Origin: Cunninghamia lanceolata | Taxonomy: Eukaryota; Streptophyta; Pinopsida; Cupressales; Cupressaceae | Assembly: GCA_027924645.1 (NCBI GenBank) | Contig: BSBN01000355.1 | Coordinates: forward strand, 124,001-188,000 | Length of the DNA stretch: 64,000 nucleotides | Reading direction: 5' to 3' | The notes under the pieces: generated by a model | The model's database searches: none | Told to the model about the DNA's origin: nothing | Seen by the model: the letters and a program-made list of their open reading frames with translations, nothing else | Made by a program: the position numbers and the translations under genes | Part shown: positions 11,701-23,618 of the stretch, piece after piece | How the letters are laid out: each line of letters opens with the position of its first letter | Position numbering within the stretch: the stretch's first letter is position 1

Positions 11701-12933
11701 GGAAATAGTTCCCCTACCTCTGATTCTGCCAGCAGAATTGTCACCAAACTTTACCATTCCTCCTTCATATCTTTCCAAGTCTAAGAACTTATTCTTGTCA
11801 CCAGTCATATGGTGAGAACATCCACTGTCAATAACCCAATCATCCTTTTCTTCCACTTGAGCAGCCAAGGCTTTTTCAACAACTTTGTGATTGACAGATT
11901 CAGAGAGCATGGAATCTTCTTCCTTGATGGCTATAAACACCCACTCATTTCCGGATTTGCTTCCTGGTTCTGATTCATCATCTGTTACTCCTTCATTGTC
12001 ATCTTCTTCATGAACATAATAGCAATTCTTTTGAAACCTTTGTCTGTGAGTATTAGATCTTGCAGATCTCTCCGGACATCTTGAGGCAAAATGACCAATC
12101 TTATTGCAGTTGAAACACTTAAAGGGTAGTTTTCCTTCATACTTACCGGATCCTCTTGGCAGTCTCTTTGCAATGAGGGCTTCAAGTTGAGCTGTTTCTG
12201 CTTCTTCTTCTTCCATGTCTCTTCTTGCTTGATCATACCATGACATTTTCCTTGATGAGTTTTCACCCGGATCAAATCTCTGTTTGCCTTTCACATAGGC
12301 ACTGGCTTTGAAAGCAGATTCAGTCTTGGGAGGATCATCTCCAAACTCGGTCATTTCAAATGCAGCTAGTTTGCCAGCCAGTTGTTCTCTTGTGACAGTT
12401 GTGTGGGCTCTGAATTCATCAATGGCAGCAACTTTGATTTTGTAGGCAGCAGGAAGGGATCTTAGGATTTTGCAGACAATCTCATTTTCATCTAAAGTTC
12501 CACCAGCATTTCTGATTCCACATACCAGCTCATTTACTCTTGGCATAAAGGTAGTGATGTTTTCATCATCTCTCATTTTCAACCTTTCAAATTTCCCTTT
12601 CAGACTTTGCAACCTTGCACTTTTGACAAACTCATCTCCTTCATATAGAAGTTCCAATTTAGTTAGGATCTCATATGCAGTGGGTAGGTCAATGACATTC
12701 GAGAGATCTGAGTCATTCAATGCGCTTAGAAGAGCTTCCTTGGTCCGCAGATTGTTTTCAGCTTCTGTGATTTCATTCAGAGTTGTCGGACCACCTTGTG
12801 GAGGTACATATGGTTTTGAAATCATACCCAGGTATGCTTTTCCCATGCATTCCAAGTGACACTTCATGCGACCTTTCCAGAGAGTGAAGTTGGTTCCATC
12901 GAACTTCGGACTATCCTTCTTGTATGACGACAT
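8779..12933 (-). CDS. Copia gag-pol polyprotein, intact
   Basis: A single frame of 1384 codons runs from the ATG at 12933 (an upstream in-frame TTG at 12948 is not needed) to TAA at 8779. Domains in order: a copia Gag region (about 5-200); a CCHC zinc knuckle [14 protein letters not shown] at 273-286; an aspartic protease with WVIDSG and Asp369. Integrase follows with zinc-site cysteines 527/530 and a catalytic triad Asp557, Asp620, Glu656 (a DD35E spacing). RT carries FVDD with Asp1070/Asp1071, and RNase H carries DADWAGD (Asp1231) and TEAEY. No stop or frameshift breaks it, and every catalytic residue I checked is present. It would act as a self-cleaving polyprotein in cytoplasmic particles, copying RNA to DNA and integrating it. 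Gag and Pol share one frame, as in other plant copia elements. Confidence 0.98.
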   Translation of the reverse strand: MSSYKKDSPKFDGTNFTLWKGRMKCHLECMGKAYLGMISKPYVPPQGGPTTLNEITEAENNLRTKEALLSALNDSDLSNVIDLPTAYEILTKLELLYEGDEFVKSARLQSLKGKFERLKMRDDENITTFMPRVNELVCGIRNAGGTLDENEIVCKILRSLPAAYKIKVAAIDEFRAHTTVTREQLAGKLAAFEMTEFGDDPPKTESAFKASAYVKGKQRFDPGENSSRKMSWYDQARRDMEEEEAETAQLEALIAKRLPRGSGKYEGKLPFKCFNCNKIGHFASRCPERSARSNTHRQRFQKNCYYVHEEDDNEGVTDDESEPGSKSGNEWVFIAIKEEDSMLSESVNHKVVEKALAAQVEEKDDWVIDSGCSHHMTGDKNKFLDLERYEGGMVKFGDNSAGRIRGRGTISFDGKSKTGNVLYVEGLKHNLLSVGQLVDKGYDLRFKNGKCRIFTSSGTEIASGTQTKGNIFHLVGSNKSCLFVQIDQSWLWHRRMCHVNFDNIIKISNTQAVRDLPKLIKPTNSVCKECQLGKQSRVSFKSKDQSSTGLLELVHTDLCGPTRIKSMQGDRYFMLLIDDHSRMMWVTFLKEKSEAFEKFKIFKAMVENQTGLKLKCLRSDRGGEFTSGEFIDFCEKQGIRRQLSAPKTPQQNGVVERKNRTIQEAARTMMLEANVPQMFWKEAISTAVYTLNRVQIRNNTGKTPYELWFGITPTVKYFRVFGSKCYIKRDEDLGKFDARSDEGIFLGYSTQSKAYRCYNKRLRKMIESTNVKVDEGIEKPSRFYEFDEDDQDSVQGPQSSPVRQSQPDPVNQEEELELNEVDQETTVLDTPKIPRYVRLNHSEDQIIGDRSKGVQTRRNIAQDQNECCLISKIEPKTINEACNDENWTKAMEDELMQIEKNHTWDLVPRPRDRNVIGTKWVFRNKLNEAGEVIRNKARLVCKGYSQIEGIDFEETFAPVARIEAVRLLLAFAAFKDFKVYQMDVKSAFLNGDLEEEVYIEQPDGFQLSDNNDMVCKLKKALYGLKQAPRAWYERLDKHLVQIGFNKGTADSNLYFKIDHENILIVEVFVDDIIFGGRDSMCKTFANQMKSEFEMSMLGEMNFFLGLQITQTKEGIFISQTKYVKELLKKFGMEDSKPMNTPMATGCKLSKNDDSPKADQTKYRSMIGGLLYLTQTRPDIMQAVGLVARFQADPRESHVMAIKRIFRYLKGTVEYGLWYPRDPDFSLHAYTDADWAGDVDDWKSTSGGAFFLGKRLVSWLSKKQDAISLSTTEAEYIAAAGSCTQILWMKQMLRDIKVEYEEPITIFCDNSSAINISKNPVLHSKTKHISIKFHFLREQVNKEEVRLEYVPSKDQIADIFTKPLPKDSFEYLREKLGVMAPPVMN

Positions 12934-12976
12934 CCTGGATCTCCTCAAGCGGTTAAGCTCTTGTCAGAGGAACTTG

Positions 12977-12988
12977 GCTCTGATACCA
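12977..12988 (-). other. Copia primer binding site (tRNA-iMet)
   Basis: The coding strand reads TGGTATCAGAGC two bases after the 5' LTR end. This is the complement of the 3' end of plant initiator tRNA-Met and the usual copia primer site. Only about 45 nt separate it from the gag ATG at 12933. Confidence 0.96.
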
Positions 12989-12990
12989 AT

Positions 12991-14283
12991 TGTTGGATCT
13001 AGGGCATACAACTGAGAGGGGGGGGGTGAATCAGTTGTATAAAACTTCTTCTCATTCAAACACTTAACTCACTGTTGTTAGTTAGCAGCATATCAAATAA
13101 TCATCCATGGAAGCATAATACATAAACACAAGAGCAGATAAGCATCAACACATTGAACACCAAGATTTTGACGTGGAAAACCTGGTTAAGGGAAAAACCA
13201 CGGGGTGATTAACCCAAGAATTATTCTCTGTTAGAAGAATAAGGAAAAATGAATGGCACATGCCAATAAGGGCTCACTGCCCAAGCACACTGCTCACAAA
13301 GAGGCCCACTGCCTACAAGGAGACACACTGTCTACAAAGTGATGAAAATCACAGTCTTGAACTGGAGAATGACATCTCTACCATGTCCGGATCAGTTCCA
13401 ATTAAGCGCAACAATCTCTGCTCTGCCTTTCGCACGTTTCTTCGCTATACCATACTCATCCTCACTCCTCACTCTGAAATGAACTCACAAACCGTTATTT
13501 ATACAAGACATCGACTTAGGAACAAACATCTAAGTCGGCAAACAACCATAGGAGTATCCGCAAGATGAATAACACATCCGGTCGGCCATCACAAGAACAT
13601 TCGCAGGATGAACAACTCATCCGGTCGGCTACATAGAGCAAGAACTTCATCCGGAAGAATAATTTCAATTCCGGGCTCTACCATCAATGCGGACCAACAA
13701 CACAACCTAAACAAGATCCAAGAATCTTCACAAGCTTGTCTGAATGTCCGGATACATCCGCACTTCCTCTGCTTACTGGGATCTCTTATCTTCCTCATCC
13801 GGAACTTCAAGAACACAGTCTGTCGCCACTGTCATAATGTAAGAGGTACTTCCGGACCTCCAAATCATACACAAATCAGGATGACACATCACAAGGACAT
13901 CCCAAACACTCCTTCCAATCCGCAGATTAGGATAATACAATTCCGGACCTCACCGGACCGTTTTGTGATCCTCTGTCACCTCCGGATACTTGCCGGACCC
14001 GGTTCTATACCGGCAGCCACAACTCCTTCAGATCTTCATGCGGACCTCTAAAATCTTAACTGTAGCATCTCAAGACTCATATCTACTAACCCTTTAATCC
14101 GCATCCTCCGGTTCTCATCCTATACAGTACATTTACCTTCTTCTCATCACTGTTCTTCACTGTTCCTGACTGAGACTAATTTTCTCAATATCCTCAGTAC
14201 ACAGCTCATCAAATCCTTCTTGTCAATGCAATATGAGTATGTTGACATCAATGACAACACTAGATAACCTCATACTTGCAACA
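12991..14283 (-). repeat. Copia 5' LTR
   Basis: It is the same length as the 3' LTR (1293 bp) and differs at about seven sites by eye, for example near 13182, 13282, 13789, 13801, 14012, 14050 and 14262. All differences are C/T or G/A exchanges, several at CpG or CHG sites. It holds the promoter for the element. Confidence 0.96.
13496..13503 (-). promoter_or_regulatory. Copia LTR TATA box
   Basis: The coding strand carries TATAAATA here and at the equivalent position 7703-7710 of the other LTR. It sits inside the 5' LTR upstream of the primer site, as expected for the pol II promoter of the genomic RNA. The transcript start itself cannot be fixed from sequence. Confidence 0.65.
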
Positions 14284-14288
14284 AAATG
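14284..14288. repeat. Target-site duplication AAATG (right)
   Basis: Second copy of the 5-bp duplication created by the copia insertion; the other copy is at 7193-7197. Confidence 0.95.
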
Positions 14289-15345
14289 TCACTCCTAGCA
14301 CCTTTTAACTTTATCGGTAGCTTGCAACCTAGAATGACTGAGACACTTGGTACATGAAATGAGACCTACCCACCTAAACATGTTTGTGTAGTCAATTCAA
14401 CCCCACAAGCTATGGACTGCAAAATGTCACTCCTAGCACCTTTCCACTGTATGAAACTGAAGCATTTTGCAAGATTGCATTTAATTTCAACACAATCAAA
14501 CGGACTGGAGTTGACCAAAACTAAGAGAGGTTATTGTGGATGGACCCCACATGCACCTGTAGGTCTAATAAAAATGTTCCCATCTACCATGAATTCTAAG
14601 AACTGCTCTATCAAAGTTTGGTAGTTTTTGCTCTTAGGATATTAAGTGACTTTGCTAGTAGCCTGCTGGCCCGAACGATTGGGACCCTTTGTGCATGAAA
14701 CTAGACCTCCCTTCATATTTACCCACCCACCTTGATGCATTGGTGAAGTCCATTCGGCCCCATGAGCTATGGAATGCAAAATGTCACTCCTAGCACCTTT
14801 CCACTACATGAAACTAAAGTATTTTGCAAGAATGCATTTGATTTCGACATGGTCAAATGGACAAGAGTTTACCAAAACTGAGAGAGGTTATTGTGTATAG
14901 ACCCAACATGCACATGTAGGTCCAAATGGAATGTTCCCATCTACCACTAATTTTGAGAACTGCTTCGTCAAAGTTTGGTATTTTTTGGTCTTAGGGATCT
15001 TAAGGGACTTTGTTGATAGCTTGCTACCCCAGACAACTGGGGTGCTTGGCACATGAAATGATACCTTCCCTATCATTTACCTACCCAACCTAATGTGTTG
15101 GCAAAGTCCATTTGGCCCAACAAGCTATGGAATCCAAAATGTCACTCCTAGCACCTTTGCACTGCATGAAACTGAAGCATTTTGGAACAATGTGTTCCTT
15201 GCCACCATAGGCAAACAAAATTAATTTAGTAGAAATAGAGGTAGGTGTTTGTAGGTGGACTTGACATCCACCTATACATGTAAAGAGAATGTTCCTAGGT
15301 GTCACAATTCGATGGAACAATCGATCGAAAGTTTGTCACATTTTT
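14284..15345 (+). repeat. 357-bp tandem repeat array, continued
   Basis: The forward array resumes after the copia element. First comes a short unit of about 150 bp that skips the middle segment. Full units follow with the CCAAAACTAAGAG-type block at about 14515 and 14872 (period 357). A strongly diverged unit trails off towards 15560. Confidence 0.88.
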
Positions 15346-15900
15346 TTTTCTTAGGGCTCTTGAGAGATTGTCTATGTTTGATATAGCCAAGAATGACCAT
15401 GAGGCTTTTCTACCAAAAAGACATCTCCCCTAGCATTTCCCCTCCAACCTGGATGCATTGACACCATTCCATTGGCACAGGGAGATGCTTAATGTAAAAA
15501 TTCAATCATAATGCCTTTCTGGTAGATGAAAATTTAGTACTATAAAGGTGTTTTTACTTGATCCAATGTCTTCTAGGGCATCAATTAAGGCTTCCCTTAC
15601 CACTGTTATCAATTGTTTGTCATTTAAACTCATTAAGACTCATTATGAAATAGTAATATCATTAAAACAAATTAGAACTCATAGTAACATTGTTAAAACT
15701 CATTAAAACTCATTATGAAATAGAAAGTAAATGACATATCATCATGAAATAATCATGAAAACCTACCTTAGTTTCATTCCAAAGGCAACTTCATAAGGAT
15801 TATGCCTACCTCTATCATACTAAAATCCTACATGCAAATGCAATTGCACTATTTAGCTAAAATGAGTTGCTAAAATATACAAGGTGAAATGAGGATAGCA
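15346..15900. other. Spacer with short A-rich direct repeats
   Basis: A decayed extra array unit fades out by about 15560. At 15620-15730 the phrase AACTCATTATGAAATAG and variants of TTAAAACTCATTA recur several times. Nothing here looks coding or like an RNA gene. Confidence 0.5.
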
Positions 15901-15904
15901 AAGA

Positions 15905-16866
15905 AAAATAACATACCTTTCTGTCATTCTACTAATTGAATACAATGAACCATTAGGGTTTGCTCTACTCTTTATTGTGTCAAGTATTGCCTCATGATCA
16001 GACTCACGAACCTTCCACAAGGTCACGTTCAATGGTCTACCCCCATATTTGATCAAATGTGTTTGAAGCCACAACAAGGTTGGAATAATGAAGAATCTTC
16101 CTATGTGTGTCAAAGTCCTCAAATAACCACAAATTAGATTTCTTCACTGGGTACCTTCTAAGCCATGTTCCAGTAACAACCACTAATCCTGTAGGGTACT
16201 CGATGTTTTCTCTATCTATAACAGGGAATCTAATTTCTTTTTTGCCTCAACATAGTGACACAAATAATAATCCATTCCTTCTTCATTGTCTTCATCTGCA
16301 ATAACTGCATAAACATGCCCTACATTGATACATGCAATTAGTTCAATGAATATAGTCAACAAGACAACAAATAATACAGAATAAGATGGCATATTAAATT
16401 TTATTAAATTTGAACACAGGATTTTAGGGCAGAGTTTTGTTTCATGATGACCTACTTGTAAAGGAGGATCTTTTGTGAGTTTTAGCACTATCCTATGAAC
16501 CATGACTATCATGAAGTTGTTTATAACGCCTTGTCTAAATATATTTGATATTTTTCCATAGGTATCAATAAGGTGAAGGTAGATCATTAGTGCAAGGTTT
16601 CCAAGATAAATTATTACTATATCAAATGAAACATTATGAGGATATACATGCATGATCACCTATATTGTATGGTACTCCTTAGGATTACAAGGTAAGAGAT
16701 GACAATGATGAAAATGACTGATTATATGTAGACTAGAATTGTCAAGCACCTTAACTAGACTATCAACACAAATAGGACTATCATGACAGTCAATAGGAAC
16801 ATCAAACCCTATGAAGATAATTTCATATCTTGTCAAGCTATAAAGAAGGGGTTTTCTAGGAATCAT
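15905..16866 (-). pseudogene. Decayed ORF of unknown family
   Basis: Minus-strand frames join into one protein-like remnant with a few frameshifts. From the N-terminal side: RKPLLYSLTRYEIIFIGFD and PIDCHDSP (16660-16866); then a 147-codon frame (16216-16659) ending ADEDNEEGMDYYLCHYVEA; after a frameshift GTWLRRYPVKKSNLW and ILHYSNLVVASN (about 16045-16215). After one more stop and shift comes RPLNVTLWKVRESDHEAI (15940-16050). The charged and aromatic pattern looks like real protein, and the first segment recurs in frame at 22914-23135. I do not recognise the family. It is most likely part of a mobile element, but that is inference. Confidence 0.5.
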
Positions 16867-16891
16867 AAATGTATAGGACAGTCATTGTAAC
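16652..16891. repeat. 240-bp dispersed direct repeat, copy 1
   Basis: From CACCTATATTGTATGGTACTC to TATAGGACAGTCATT this stretch matches 22910-23143 with roughly 10 percent differences. On the minus strand both copies keep an open frame beginning MIPRKPLLY and containing IGFDVPIDCHDSP. Confidence 0.9.
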
Positions 16892-19800
16892 TATTGTCGA
16901 CGAGGATTGCACCCTTATGCAAAGCCATGACACTCTGCAATCCTTCAAAACATGGGGACAAACTCACGCTATGGGTGACCTATAGTTGGTTTGAACCTCC
17001 AAATTGTGGGCTGATTCCCTTAAAATATTCTATTGGAATGTATGATTTTTCTATTTTTGAGAAGGGGAAGAAGGAAACTATAAGGTAATAAAACTATAAA
17101 ACTTGGTGATGCAACTAATATAGATGGAAAATATGCAATCTAGTTCACAATATAACTCTGAAATCTGACTCACTCAATCCAATCTTCACATAAATATCAC
17201 AAAAGTATTTCTAAGGAAGGCTAAATAATAGACCTTTTATGAAGGAAAAGGATTTCTTACAACACAAAAGGATTATTTTCATTAACACAACCTAAGACCT
17301 ATAATAACACTATGCTTAATGCTTCAAGTAATAGTGAGAAAATAATTTTAAAGGTTTTGATTATTAAACATAGTAAAATTTCATCAAATCACTTCATACA
17401 ATTTGCATTAAATGGAAAGCCAACTACTTAATTTCAAAGAACAAAGGAAAAATTGCATGAGAACAAAGAAATTGAACCTGTAACCTATTGTAATCTCTAT
17501 AAAACTATCAAAATTAATGAGCTACAAAACCTTCTTCTCTCTCAAAGTGTATAAGAGTAAAAAGGCAAGAACTCTAAAGATGAGTTACAAAACCTCTTGT
17601 CTTTCAATGTGTAGAAGAGAAAAGAATGCAAGAAGTAGCAAAATCAAGTTTTTATTTACAATATATAGTTTACTCTCACTAAGAGGCATGCAAAAATGAT
17701 CTACAGCTAACTGTCTCTAAAAATAAGCCCTCCAAAGTGATCCACGAGAAAACTCAAGAATGCCTAAAAATAAGGGCTCAAACTGCCACAAATCAAGCAA
17801 AATAGCTTCAATTTGGACCTCTCCATATGCTTGACCAAGAAGTTGACCAAGAACCCTAAAAATGCTCCTCAAATCATGCAAAACTCTCCTAGATGGCCTA
17901 GTTAACTCAACTTATCAATTTGCATGATTTTTCTTTTGCAAAATTGATTGTGAGTAAATAATAAAGTAATAAAAATAATTACTCTATTATTGGTTACAAC
18001 TTGCACTACTTTTAATTTTACAATTTGTGAAAAATAATAAAGTAATTTAAAGAATATTACTTTATTATTTATTTACAATTGATTTGTTTGTAAAATCATG
18101 CATGAAAAGAATAAATAAATCTCCTTATCTCTTCAAATATACACAAGGAGAAAATCAAAACCCAACTCTGCCTTATAACTCCATTTACAATGCCAAAATG
18201 GCCTCACTGCCATATATTCTCACCATGTAAGATAAAACAATATCAAACTCCACACCACCTTGCATGCATTTGACCTGCCCTCATGCACATTGCAAATGAT
18301 CCATTTGTCCTTGCATGTTCTGCCACCTTGTAAACCTATTTTGTCTTCATGCATCTCTTTGACTTTGACCTTGAGTGATGATCTTACAAGGAATAAGGAA
18401 ACTCATTTTTTACCATATTCGATCACTTCACATTATACAAATATTACCAGAATCTTTTGACCATGTAGAGTATCATTAGGGAATGAGCATCCTTTGACCA
18501 TGTGATAGTCGACTCTAAGGTAATAAGTATTGTTTGAGTTTTATAAAGTATAATACTTATCCTCCTTCAATCGACCACCATTTGAATTCAAACAATATGC
18601 AAGATATACCTTCTATCAGCCCTTCCTAAGCATGATTGCTAGGAGACATATCATTGAAGGTTTTGACCCTGATCAACATTTTGGATAAGGCAATAATAAG
18701 TTTACAATGGTCAAAAATTACAATGAAGAAAAAAGAATCTGATTTGAAGAAAAAGGGGAAGAAAACCCTAACATGAAGTCATTTTCATTTTCTTCTATCT
18801 GTCAGCTGCTACTCTGCAACTTCTTGGCACTTAGGGTTTATCTTGTTCTCCATGGATTCTCTTTGCATTCTTCAAGCCTCTGTACTTGATTCTTTTGCAT
18901 TTCTGAGTGAAATGAGGTGGCAGAAAGTGGTAAGTGTTGTATCTTTAGTTTTTTGACTGGTATTTCTTTCATTTTCTGCAATTTCCTGTGGAAATGGCTA
19001 TGGCCATACTTATTTTCTCCTTCTGCATTCTCTTCTTGACATTATTTTTTCTTTCTGTGTTGAAAACCTCTTACAAAATGTGAGAAAAATATGATAAAGA
19101 AAAGAAAAAAACTCCTAAAGGAGGTTGTGGCCATTAAATGCTTTCTTCTCTGCCTTATGGAGGTAACTTTCTTGCTCTCCTTTGCTGTAGACTTTTGATT
19201 TATCCTGTAAATGCAAAAAAAAGGACAAGGGTTTCAAACCTTTTCATCCTGGTATTGTTTAATATTCTTCTCTTTCTGTATGGCTATGGCTATTGTCATT
19301 TTTTGTAGCATTTCTTACTGGTTTTCTTTGATACAACTTGAAGTCTTCAATTTTTTACATGTGGGTCTTCTCAGAAATGCATACAAATGCATTGTATATA
19401 GATGGTCATACCAGAAAACACATGTTTTTCTCCTCCTTTGACTATCTTTGCAAAGAAAATGAGAAAAGGGATTCTTGACTGTAAGAAGGGTTTCCTTTAA
19501 AAATGCATATCATTTTCCATTTTCATGCACGGCTACAACAAACATATAAAAACATTTCTCTGCAACTTCCTTTTTCACTGTACAAAGAATGAAGACTAGG
19601 GTTTCATGAAAATGAGAGTTTTAACCTTTTTCATCTGGGTATCTTCATTCAGGCAAGAAACCTTACTTTCTAGTGATGGCTATTGTAAACAAACATATTG
19701 CAACTATTTCTTTTCTCTGTATGCATAAATACATGTTAGGGTTTTATACTTCTCCATGGGTTTGAATTTTAAAAGGCTCCACTGTAATAGTCATTATATT

Positions 19801-21962
19801 CATTCTCTCTTCTGAGCATCTCTTCTTCATTTCTGTGCATGAAAACAAGACTTTGTTCAAAAAATTGGAACTAGGGTTTTAACTTTTTATAACACAGAAA
19901 TATTTTTTGATCTCATGAAGGTCTTAGTTCTTTAATTTCTTTGACTATCTCTGGACACTCATGAGTGATATTTAATGTTATTTCTGTAACCCTAAACAAA
20001 AATATTATCCTTTTTCTACAAAAAGATATATAGTAACAATCCTGTATGCATGAATCTTTTCTCCTGAGCATGAATTCTTATCTTGGCACTTCACTTTGTT
20101 CTGACTGGTCAGTTGTTAAATACTCCTCATTTTGCTACTCCTTCATATTTAGTTTGGCATTTTGGTCCTCCTATAGCATGCATATCATGTCTTTGATCTC
20201 TTTCCATCCTCCATAATGGCAAAAGCTTGTCATAACTGTATCAATCAGAAACAATGATAAAAGCTTAACTTGTATCTCTAACAATAGTATCACTATGGCA
20301 TATAATTAATCTTGTACTCTTGTATTGTTTCACTTCTATCATTGTATCAGTTAGCAACCATGAAGTATGAATAAGAAATACTTGACTATCACCAGTCAGA
20401 GGTATTACTATAGCATGTTTTTATTTCTCTTGTGTATCAAATACCTATAGATACACCTACCATTCAATCAGAGGTAATGATACCTATACATGTTTGAAAC
20501 TGTAGCATTCAATGTACCTCTGTCAACTATGTCTGTTAGATGCTTCTCATGATGAACTTGTAGATTATGTCTTTCTAGAGGCAAGACCTGTATCACTTGT
20601 TTTAGCTATACTTGATCTTTATGAATACATCAGTGTGACATTGTGATTTGCCTTCAACTATTGTATGAAAAATGAAGGCTCCTGAAGCATATCTTCACAC
20701 TGTAGTTCATTTATCTTTTGTTCAAAATATTTATTCACCTGAGATGAAATAAATACATGTTGTACTTTGAGATGACTCCTGTAGCCTATTCTTTCTATCT
20801 GATATGCATTTGAGATTTGATTGGCATATGTGTCTTTCTATCCTTGACTGTTCTTTCTGTACTGTTCTTTGCGTATCTATTGATGGCATAGGATTGTTAT
20901 GAAAAATCACACCTCATTAATGATATAGAAAGTAAAACAATACCTTGTTTCTTGCATATCATTTGGAATTTGATCACTGATGAGCTATTGGATATAGCAT
21001 AACACGTAATGGTATTACGTTGAGCATGTTGGGCTTGACCCTTGTGGGAGCCACATTTTCTCCACATGCTTTAAATGTCTTCAAATCAGTAACATTACTT
21101 TTTCTGTACCTACAAAGTGAACAAACAAGTTAGCATAAAAAACATACCTGATGGTATTGATTTATCCTCTTCATGATATTTTAATTTATGGCACATGTCT
21201 GATTTGATCTTTCATATGCAATGCATAATGTGACAAGTTGATGTGTCTGCATGATAAAGCATGTGATAACTTTAAACATCCGGAGCTCTAACAAGACTTT
21301 CCCCAATTTTTTTTGTAGGATCAACTAATGATAGGAGCTGAAGATGAAGACTGAAGATCAACATCAACAAAACAACCTTCTTGCTTAGGCAATGATGGAT
21401 GTTTACCTTTATCATATGTTCTTGTTATTTCTTTTATCATCAGATGTATAGCTTGCATGTCTGCATTGCTCAGTCTAGTTACTCTTGTGGCTTGTGTGGG
21501 ACACATTTCAACACTTCTTTTAAACATAATCAGTTAATCTATCTTATGCACTTGATGTATGTATATTTCTTTTTCAATCAATGTATAGGATAGAGTAACA
21601 GATGCTAAATTGTATGTTCCAAATATGACATGAAATAACAATTCAAATAAATATCTTTCTTTCTTTCTTTCAAATATGATCAAGTGAATAATCAATCTAA
21701 CTTATAACTCCTGAAAGATAACACTATGTTAAATCAAGTGTATTTCTTGAATGATTGATACCTTGACAACCTGATTCTCTTGTCATGATGATTCATTAGT
21801 CTTGATTAGACTGATGGAACTGAATTCCATCTCTGCTTTGTCAAGACATCAATTGTTCAATAAATGCATAACTTCAAAGTTTTATTTTATTCCTTTCAAA
21901 CAACTACACTTAGGTCTAACTAAATTTAGTGTGAACAAAAATATAGTAATAGTAACCTTTTT
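16892..21962. other. AT-rich relic DNA, no gene seen
   Basis: No frame above about 76 codons and no recognisable domain. At 17516-17647 a 66-bp segment starting ATGAGCTACAAAACCTTCTT or ATGAGTTACAAAACCTCTTG is tandemly duplicated. At 18490-18580 AATAAGTATT and AATACTTAT form a short inverted repeat. Between 18780 and 19900 phrases such as GGCTATGGCTATTG and CTCTGTATG recur loosely every 300-400 bp, suggesting an old tandem or LTR-type repeat. I can support no transcript or element boundary. Confidence 0.45.
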
Positions 21963-22437
21963 GAATATCACATGACATTGATCGAACAATAGTCCAAAAT
22001 AAGAATGATCAAACCCTAGGACTTTCTTAAGTAAATTGGAGCATTACAAGGACAATCACAAGATCATTGAAGGATAAATGGTGAGATAGGTTATTAAAGA
22101 AGAATATAATGATGAGGAGATGAGAAGGAAGAAGACCTAATGAATATCTAAGGAAGAAGTTCTTATGACAATAAATAGAAGATCTAAGGAAGAAGTTCTC
22201 ATGAGAATGTAAATAGAATGTTTCGATCAAGAAAATATGTTTATTAAAAATAGATCTGCTCTAAAAGCAACCCTTGAGGATACAAATTGGTTATGTCATG
22301 TGGTCAATATGGTCAATTGACCTTTAAGGACTTGAACTTATTACATACTAATAAAATTGTGGATTTTTCAAGACCTTGTTGAAGAGTTTGATCATAAATT
22401 GATAAGATAGTGATAGAAGCCTATGTGGTAACCATGC
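21963..22437. repeat. 475-bp direct repeat, copy 1
   Basis: The stretch from GAATATCACATGACATTG to AGCCTATGTGGTAA matches 23149-23618 along its full length with scattered differences. Inside, the phrase GAAGAAGTTCT(C/T)ATGA..AAATAGAA(G/T) is itself repeated. The two copies lie 1186 bp apart in the same orientation. They could be LTRs of a small element, but neither end shows TG...CA with a flanking duplication. Confidence 0.85.
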
Positions 22438-22909
22438 ATTGAGAGTCAAATTGCACTATGACTATTAAAAATAACCACATAGACTGTCACATCATAAATA
22501 TAGAAGACTTTCATGAAACTCTAGATCACTATTAAGGCTAGATATTCAAAATATGCAATAGGCTCTCACTACCCTATTCACATGAAATATTACTACATCA
22601 AATGCAAATGTATTGGCACTTTGGGAGAAGACAATCATAGTTTGTAAGTTGAAAAATGTACACTATCAATAACACTCATGTTGAGTTCTCCTCATTTCAT
22701 ATTGTTTATTATGTATCATGAAAAGATAACCCTAAGAATGAATCCCTCATAGATTGTATCAAATCCTAAGAACATTACCAATTATATGCAAAATAACCAG
22801 TGACCTAATAACACCTAGAAACAAAATACTTGCTAGTCTATCATGACTAGGTTTATGGATAGTTATTTTTCTACTAATTTTAGATGATTATGAGGATATC
22901 AATGCATGG

Positions 22910-23143
22910 TCACCTATATTGTATGGTACTCCTTAGGATTACAAGGTAAGAGATGACAATGATGAAAAGGATTGATTATGTACATATTAGAATTGTCAAG
23001 CACCTTAAATAGACTATCAACACAACTAGGACTATCATGACAATCAATAGGAACATCAAACCCTATGAATATAATTTCATATCTTGTCAAGGTGTAAAGG
23101 AGGGGTTTTCTAGGAATCATAAATGTATAGGACATTCATTATA
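22910..23143. repeat. 240-bp dispersed direct repeat, copy 2
   Basis: Partner of 16652-16891. Here it ends only a few bases before the second 475-bp repeat starts, so the two repeat families may belong to one larger ancestral unit. Confidence 0.88.
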
Positions 23144-23148
23144 ACTCT

Positions 23149-23618
23149 AGGAATATCACATGACATTGTTCGAATAGTAGTCCAAAATAAGAATGATCAA
23201 ACCCTAGGACTTTCATAAGTAAATCGGTGCATTACAAGGGCAATTGCAAGATCATTGAAGGATAAATGGTGACATAGGTTATTAACGAAGAATATAATGA
23301 TGAGAAGATGAGAAGGAAGAAGAGATAATGAATATCTAAGGAAGAAGTTCTCATGACAACAAATAGAAGATCTAAGGAAGAAGTTCTCATGACAATAAAT
23401 AGAATGTTTCTATCAAGCAAATGTGTTTATTAAAAATAAATCTCTTTTAAAAGAAACTCTTGAGGATACAAATTGGTTATGTCATGTGGTCAGTATGGTC
23501 AATTAACCTTTAAGGACTTGAAATTGTTACATACTAAGATTTGTGGATTGTTCAAGATCTTGTTGAAGAGTTTGATCAAAGATTGATAAGAGAGTGATAC
23601 AAACCTATGTGGTAAACA
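23149..23618. repeat. 475-bp direct repeat, copy 2
   Basis: Partner of 21963-22437. The internal GAAGAAGTTCTCATGACAA phrase occurs twice here, 33 bp apart. Confidence 0.85.

Larger units (their letters stand above)
7198..14283 (-). mobile_element. Complete Ty1/copia LTR retrotransposon
   Basis: A 7086-bp element has two 1293-bp LTRs, each TG...CA, flanked by the 5-bp duplication AAATG. Coding is on the minus strand, so the 5' LTR is the right copy (12991-14283). All parts expected for autonomy are present: a tRNA-Met primer site, a single uninterrupted gag-pol frame, a polypurine tract and a TATA box in the LTR. I count about seven differences between the LTRs (near 0.5 percent), all transitions, so the insertion is recent relative to everything else here. 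It inserted into the 357-bp tandem array. Confidence 0.97.

Noticed and set aside
21963..23618. Calling the 475-bp pair LTRs of a small element
   Set aside because: No TG...CA termini, no PBS or PPT and no flanking duplication could be found.
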